Origin: Paraspadella gotoi
Taxonomy: Eukaryota > Chaetognatha
NCBI GenBank assembly: GCA_051294375.1
Contig: CM119264.1
Coordinates: forward strand, 23,754,858 to 23,818,857
DNA: 64,000 nt
Reading direction: 5' to 3'
Below the pieces are notes generated by a model. It was not told the DNA's origin. It made no database searches and was given only the letters and a program-made list of their open reading frames with translations. This document shows positions 59,015-64,000 of the stretch, in pieces. The position numbers were made by a program, and so were the translations under genes. Numbering within the stretch: the stretch's first letter is position 1; each line of letters starts with the position of its first letter.

Positions 59015-59940
59015 CTGTAGGGAACAGATGGTGAGGGAAGATGGTGAGAGAGAGAGATGGTGAATGGAGATGATCTAAGAAAAGGTGATACGAAAATAAG
59101 TATAGAAAATATCTCGAAGATTAGTTTTTCTTCACGCCTTTTTAATTCTATATTTATGTATTTTGTTGCTGATGTTATACATCAGTGATTTATGCTATTG
59201 TATCATACTTGATATTAAATAAAATTGTCATTAAACGAACATGAAAAGAGAAAGTAAAAAAATGTGACGAAGAGATCAAGAAGCTGAAGTTGTTGACTAG
59301 AATGACATAGTCGATAATATTTATCATATAATGTAAAATAAGACATATGAAAATAAGTGCATTTCAAGTAAGAATAAAAAAAAATAGCTGACGCGTAAAG
59401 CAGATGTCACATGTCAAATTATGATTATGACGAAGATAAATTCAATGATAATGCGAGAGAGAGAGAGAGNNNNNNNNNNNNNNNNNNNNNNNNNNNNNNN
59501 NNNNNNNNNNNNNNNNNNNNNNNNNNNNNNNNNNNNNNNNNNNNNNNNNNNNNNNNNNNNNNNNNNNNNNNNNNNNNNNNNNNNNNNNNNNNNNNNNNNN
59601 NNNNNNNNNNNNNNNNNNNNNNNNNNNNNNNNNNNNNNNNNNNNNNNNNNNNNNNNNNNNNNNNNTTTAAATTTACGACCGCCAGAGGGAAACGAGAGAA
59701 AGTCGACGAAAACAAAAGGGGAGGTTAAGGGAGAAACAAAGAAACGAAACAAGACGAAGAGAGCGGAAAAAAAAGAAGGGAAAAAAAATTTAAGGAAAAA
59801 AAATTGGTATATTTTTTGTTTGGAAAGAAATAAATTTGATTTATCGAGCAAAAAAAAACAACATTGTTTTAAAATTGAATGACGTCGAGAACAAAGGAAG
59901 GAACTTGAATCGCCCTTAACGAAAGCACGTCTCCTCTTTT
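59015..59940. other. no gene seen; AT-rich, with gap
   Basis: AT-rich. (GA)n at 59455-59469 abuts the gap 59470-59665, with purine-rich sequence after it. Confidence 0.45.
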
Positions 59941-60400
59941 ATGTCATGTCTGTCTCATCTTTTTTGTGTCATGTCTTTTTCCTCAATCATTCTTTGTGTC
60001 AAAACTCTCAGTATTTTTCTATGTTACATGTCTGTCATTGTCTGTCTCCATCTCCATCCTCTATTGTGTCCTAACTCTCGCAATTATCCTTTGTCTTCTC
60101 CTTGCGTCATGTCATGTTGTATGCCATATAAGCCACGTCTAACGTCTTCTTTGGTTCAAGTCTGGTTCCTCCTTTGTCTCCTTCTTTCTCACGTTTTTCT
60201 AATATTTTCTCTCATGTCTTCTTTTTCTTTCCTTTTCTCTTCTCTATCTCTAATATCTTTTCTTTTTTTCATTTTTCCTTTTCTCTTCTCTTTAGTCGGT
60301 CGCACTGATTTTCTTAATCTCCCACCCCGATATTTTCTTTTCTTTCTCCATCATATTCATATCCTTTCTTTTCTTTTCTCTTCTCTGACCTTTTTGCCTC
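59941..60400. repeat. degenerate TGTC/TCTC-rich pyrimidine tract
   Basis: Recurring TTGTGTCATGTC-like words (59941-60110), then TTTTCTTTTCTC-type words. A 221-codon open frame here is Leu/Ser/Phe-rich and is not supported as a gene. Confidence 0.55.
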
Positions 60401-60453
60401 TTGATTCCATCAGTTTTGTTTTTGTGGCGTTTGTTTTCATTCGTTGTCCTTGC

Positions 60454-60600
60454 TTGCTTGCTTGCTTATTTTCGTCGTCGTGGTTGTTCTGTCATGTTTG
60501 CCAGTTTATTTTCATCGTCTTGGTTGTTCTGTCATGCTTGCCAGTTTATTTTCATCCTTGGGGTTATTGTTTCTTGCTTGCTTGCTTTCGTCGTCGACGT
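60454..60600 (+). repeat. ~51-bp tandem repeat
   Basis: About three copies of a unit with TTGCCAGTTTATTTTC, ATCGTCTTGGTTGTTCTG and TCATGCTTGC-like words. Ends in CTTGCTTGCTTG. (GTC)n and (GTT)n runs follow to 60780. Confidence 0.75.
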
Positions 60601-60780
60601 GGTTGATGTTGTTGTTTCTCGTTGTTGTTGTTGTTGTCGGTTTTATTTTCGTCATCGACGTCGTCACCATTCGCTTTTCATTTCTCTCTTTTCGTCTTGA
60701 GCTTCCAATTCGGAATTTGACCCCATTTTGTCGTCGTCGTCATCGTCATTGTCTTCTCCGGCGTCGTCGTCGTCGTCACG

Positions 60781-61560
60781 TGATTCTGAGCTCAAGAATC
60801 GTGTGAAACTTGGATGAGGACGAAGAAACGAAGCGAAAGAACAAAAGAACAAAAGAGGAACAAAGAAAAAAGTCCGATGGAAAATTCTTAAGGAAAATAC
60901 GTGAGTTACCAACGATGTTAACCTTTAGTATTTTGTATCTGTTAATTTTACGCAATGTTCTTTTTTTTGCCATAATGTTTAAACTTTAAAGTTGTATATA
61001 AACAATTATTGACATACCTGTTTTCATTCTCTGCTGATTCACATCAATAACATCATCTACTGTTCCACGACTGGGCGAGAATATTATGTTTCATACCTAA
61101 CTAGGAATGAAAAAGCGATTTCATTGTTCTCCAAAAAGATCTGCAGGAACTTTATTCTTCACACCACAGTGGACAACACTTCACACGAATTGAATCGCCG
61201 GCCAAACCGGTGAGGTGGAGGAAGGTTGGAGACCTGTGGCGGATCGTTTCACATGCAATTTTAGTAATTTCGATAAAAGAATTTCGACGGATGCGGCAGG
61301 TCAAAATTTTGTGAAATTTTCGCGCCCAATCGACCGTTTATTTTCGGTGAAATCTTCGAAGTTTTTCGTGATTTCGTTTTTTTTTTTTCTCGCAAATTTC
61401 GATCAAATTTACAAGACAGCGAACAAGGGAAATTTTATATTTTCGAATTCGCACATTCATTGCGAGTTCTTTCCGTCTTAGTATCATGATGGATGTCTTT
61501 CGTACACTGATTTCATTTGTTTCGTCGACGTCGGCTTTCGTCCGTATTACGCGCGATTTC
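60781..61560. other. no gene seen
   Basis: AT-rich spacer without recognised features. Confidence 0.4.
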
Positions 61561-61565
61561 GCCAG

Positions 61566-61702
61566 ATGCTTCGCCCTTGCCTTCGCCCTTCGGCCATTCG
61601 CCCTTAATTCTAGGCCTTCATTCTTCGCCCTTCCCCTTCGTCTTTCGCCTTCGCCCTTCATCCTTCGCCCTTCGCCCTTCGCCCTTCGCCCTTGCGCCTC
61701 GC
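61566..61702 (+). repeat. (TTCGCCC)n-like minisatellite
   Basis: Irregular tandem TTCGCCC/TTCGCCCTTC units, purest at about 61660-61695. Confidence 0.8.
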
Positions 61703-61916
61703 CTTGTGTTGCCGCACGAAGAGTTCGTCATCTAGTTCGCCGTGGGATCATCGTCGTCTCCTTCGTCTTTATCCTCCACTTCCTTCCTAGATAAACCCGC
61801 AATCTCCCTCTCTATCCCCTTCTTCTCTTCCATATTTCCATCTCCATCTACATCAGTACCTCTATCTCCATCTTTCCCTCAATCTCTCTCCCTCAACCTC
61901 GACGACGACGAAGACG

Positions 61917-62172
61917 ATGAAGAATGACGACGACGACGCCGACGACGACGACGGCTCGTCTAGTTCCACAGAGTTTCGCCGCCACGATCTTCTCCCGGCC
62001 TTCCTCACCCTTCCGCCCCTGATCTGCCCGTGCTGCTGGCCGCCCTGCTGCCCTGCATCCTCCCTCTTTCTCATCTTTCTTCCTTCCGCCGAGTGCATTC
62101 AACAGTTCCAGACTGTCGTTCCTGTTGGAACAGACGTCGCCTTCGACTGCGTGTCTTGTCCGGTGATGTTCA
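61917..62172 (+). CDS. candidate Ig half-domain exon on the plus strand
   Basis: Open frame ending FQTVVPVGTDVAFDC, the A'-B strand pattern of an Ig domain with the B-strand Cys. Two identical GTGATG donor hexamers follow, 10 nt apart (62163 and 62173). Splicing at the second ends the exon in phase 1, exactly what the minus-strand exon 58856-59014 needs, and gives a normal Cys-to-Trp spacing (12). The start may be an acceptor at 62105/62106 (TGCATTCAACAG) or an ATG at 61917, with a hydrophobic Cys/Pro-rich stretch that could be a poor signal peptide. The strand is opposite to the rest of the gene, so it is either inverted or belongs to a head-to-head paralogue. Confidence 0.35.
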
Positions 62173-62440
62173 GTGATGTTTGCTGTTGCTGCTTCTGCTT
62201 GGCAGATGCTGCTTTTTTACTCTTTCTTTATTTTAATTAAGACTGCTAAAGACATTTTTTTATTTATCAATAATTACAATAAATTTATTATTAGTTTCCC
62301 GGCATTTCCGCATTGCGCTCCGCTGATCTTCGCCGCTGAGGATTAAACTCAATTATTTCCTCCAATTACAATTTTGCGATTAACTTTTAAAACTCATTTT
62401 CGTCGGTAAAGTCGTCGTTGACCGTTCTACTACCAACCGT
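62173..62440. other. no other gene seen
   Basis: AT-rich after the candidate donor. Confidence 0.4.
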
Positions 62441-62625
62441 CATCCATCATCATCATCATCATCATCATCATATCATCATCATCATATCATCATCATCATC
62501 ATCATCGTCATCATCTATCAATCGTCATCATCATCGTGACAATAAATCATCATAACCTTAATCTCTATTACTAATAATCCCTTCACATTAATATTCCCTC
62601 CTACCTTTCATTTTCTCCGCCTCTC
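62441..62625 (+). repeat. (ATC)n array and flank, copy 1
   Basis: (CAT)n/(ATC)n to about 62535, then a unique flank (GTGACAATAAATCATC, CCTTAATCTCTATTAC) to TTAATATTCCC. The same flank and array occur at 63877-64000. Confidence 0.9.
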
Positions 62626-63361
62626 CCGCGCTTTCACCTCCACCGCCATTTCCGCACCATCTCCCACCCCACCCTCTTTCATTAAGTCTTTCTCTTTCTT
62701 TCGCTGATTCGATTTCAATTAAGCCGCCTGCAATTGGACTTTTTCTTCTCCGCGTCTCCCACCACCCCCCCCTCTTGACCCCCTCCTGCGCCCCCACTAT
62801 TTCTCGAGTTTCACCAGGCACGCTTTGCTTTTTTTTTCATGCTTTTGACTCTCTGCTTCGAATTTCCTACTTTTCTTGCCATCGACGCTTTATTTTTTCG
62901 CTTCTTTCTCGTATTCTGGGCTCTAGTACTTTTTTTTTTACTTTTTTGCCTCTTTGCCCTTTCTGTACATGAGTTTACCGGCTTGACGACGGCAAGCGAA
63001 CGACTATAATGACGACGACCACAACCATAATAACGACGACGACGCGCGTTTTAAATTTCAAATTCTACTCAAGTATCTTTGACAATAAAAACTTTTAAAA
63101 AAACCTTTAAGGTCGACAGGAAGAAAAAAGTTTTATACTCAAGAAAAAGAAAACTATTTTTGAGAGTGGACCATGCTGCGAGAAAACAAATGCTGTTGCG
63201 GCCGCAGTACTCTGCTTATCTACGTGTATTCTCGTGAATACATGATGACTTGACAAGACATCATGAGGTGAACTATAACATGACGTACATAATGACTACA
63301 ACAACATTTTTATGCCATGATATTTGATGACATGCGCTGCATCCAATTCTGTCTTTTATTA
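62626..63361. other. no gene seen
   Basis: C/T-rich then mixed sequence, with an (ACG)-type patch near 63010-63045. No exon recognised. Confidence 0.4.
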
Positions 63362-63731
63362 GTTGCGCGCGAGTACTCGTGGAGCAACTCAAGAAGTCCT
63401 TTTTGTGCGTCTGTTTGGTACCATCAGTTGGTCCGTCGGTCCATGTTCCTCAGTCGATATGGTCTGTTCGCGTAGGTTCTGTCCCACTTACGTGTAAAAC
63501 GTGATTGGCTTATAACCTGCAATATAATTGTTGCTCAATATTGTTCAGACAGAAAAAGCATCAAATTAAGGGACTGCTATGAGCACCTGTATGGAAATCC
63601 TAAAACTTAAAAATTAAAAATACAAATTTCTGATGCGTGCGTGTTAGAAATCATTGTTATTGTATCATGTGTCATGTACATATATCATGTTGTCACAAGA
63701 ATACACGTGATAAGACTGCACTGGGCGCAAC
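63362..63731. mobile_element. MITE-like element, copy B (complete)
   Basis: 370 bp with ends GTTGCGC..GCGCAAC. The first 27 bp form an imperfect palindrome centred on GAGTACTC (TTGCGCGCGAGTACTCG / TGGAGCAA). Internal landmarks match copy A (26714-27276) in order. No open frame of note. The class of DNA transposon is unknown. Confidence 0.6.
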
Positions 63732-63851
63732 ACATTTTGAATTACCATTCATGAATAGTATTTAATACTTACATTTCCACAACATATCTTTATTGCTTTC
63801 TCGCACATTTTTCATAGTAGCGAATAGACTGAGATTAAGTCGCAAATATAA

Positions 63852-63876
63852 NNNNNNNNNNNNNNNNNNNNNNNNN
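63852..63876. other. 25-N gap
   Basis: Followed by the second copy of the (ATC)n flank (63877-64000). This is consistent with an overlap that was not merged. Confidence 0.95.
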
Positions 63877-64000
63877 ATCATCATCATCATCAATCATCAT
63901 CATCATCATCATCGTCATCATATATCGTCATCATCATCGTGACAATAAATCATCATAACCTTAATCTCTATTACTATAATCCCTTCACATTAATATTCCC
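63877..64000 (+). repeat. (ATC)n array and flank, copy 2
   Basis: Nearly identical to about 62480-62600, with single-base indels (CTATTACTATAATCC versus CTATTACTAATAATCC). Confidence 0.9.

Noticed and set aside
59941-60806. 221-codon Ser/Leu/Phe frame, membrane-protein-like
   Set aside because: Hydrophobicity comes from the T/C-rich composition. The frame crosses degenerate tandem repeats, and no homologous pattern was recognised.

Overview
The window reads as nuclear DNA from an animal, most likely a protostome invertebrate (possibly an arthropod). The signs are exons a few hundred bases long with GT-AG introns of several kilobases, a gag-pol non-LTR retrotransposon with three gag zinc knuckles, many dispersed short repeats, and an extreme load of (GA)n/(CT)n, (GAAA)n, (ATT)n and (ATC)n microsatellites. 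Nothing looks prokaryotic, viral or organellar. About 3.9 kb is N. Gap sizes of 10, 25 and 100 or more, together with indel-rich near-copies of neighbouring sequence, suggest a scaffold patched with noisy long reads, so frames and copy numbers need caution.

Layout. 1-8.7 kb: microsatellites, minisatellites, a degenerate ~130-bp repeat family and long polypurine tracts; no gene seen. 8.75-24.8 kb: two successive versions of one A-X-B block. X in the first version (10.7-15.5 kb) is a minus-strand non-LTR retrotransposon: an almost intact ORF1 (gag) and a frameshifted ORF2 (endonuclease plus reverse transcriptase). X in the second version (19.3-20.5 kb) holds a decayed element with an OTU-like cysteine-protease remnant. 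This may be two haplotypes placed end to end. 25-36 kb: intergenic or intronic repeats, including a SINE-like ~165-bp family and a MITE-like element that recurs at 63.4 kb.

36.4-59.0 kb: the only host gene I can support. It lies on the minus strand and is recovered as splice-consistent exons: 58856-59014, 56301-56464, 54601-54821 (with an identical second copy at 51254-51474), possibly 45786-46035, then 43698-43918, 38036-38179, 37509-37730 and 36419-36748. Together they encode tandem immunoglobulin-like domains, a single transmembrane helix, and a His/Gly/Ala-rich cytoplasmic tail that continues beyond the last exon found. This looks like an Ig-superfamily adhesion or guidance receptor. I cannot name the family, and neither its first nor its last exon is certain. 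An Ig half-domain at 61.9-62.2 kb on the opposite strand has the right splice phase to be the missing upstream exon, which would imply an inversion or a head-to-head paralogue.

59-64 kb: repeats, a second MITE-like copy and a repeated (ATC)n flank around a 25-N gap. I saw no convincing tRNA, rRNA or CRISPR array by eye. The most interesting items are the Ig receptor with its duplicated, non-frame-neutral exon, the OTU-bearing element, and the two apparently undescribed short dispersed families.
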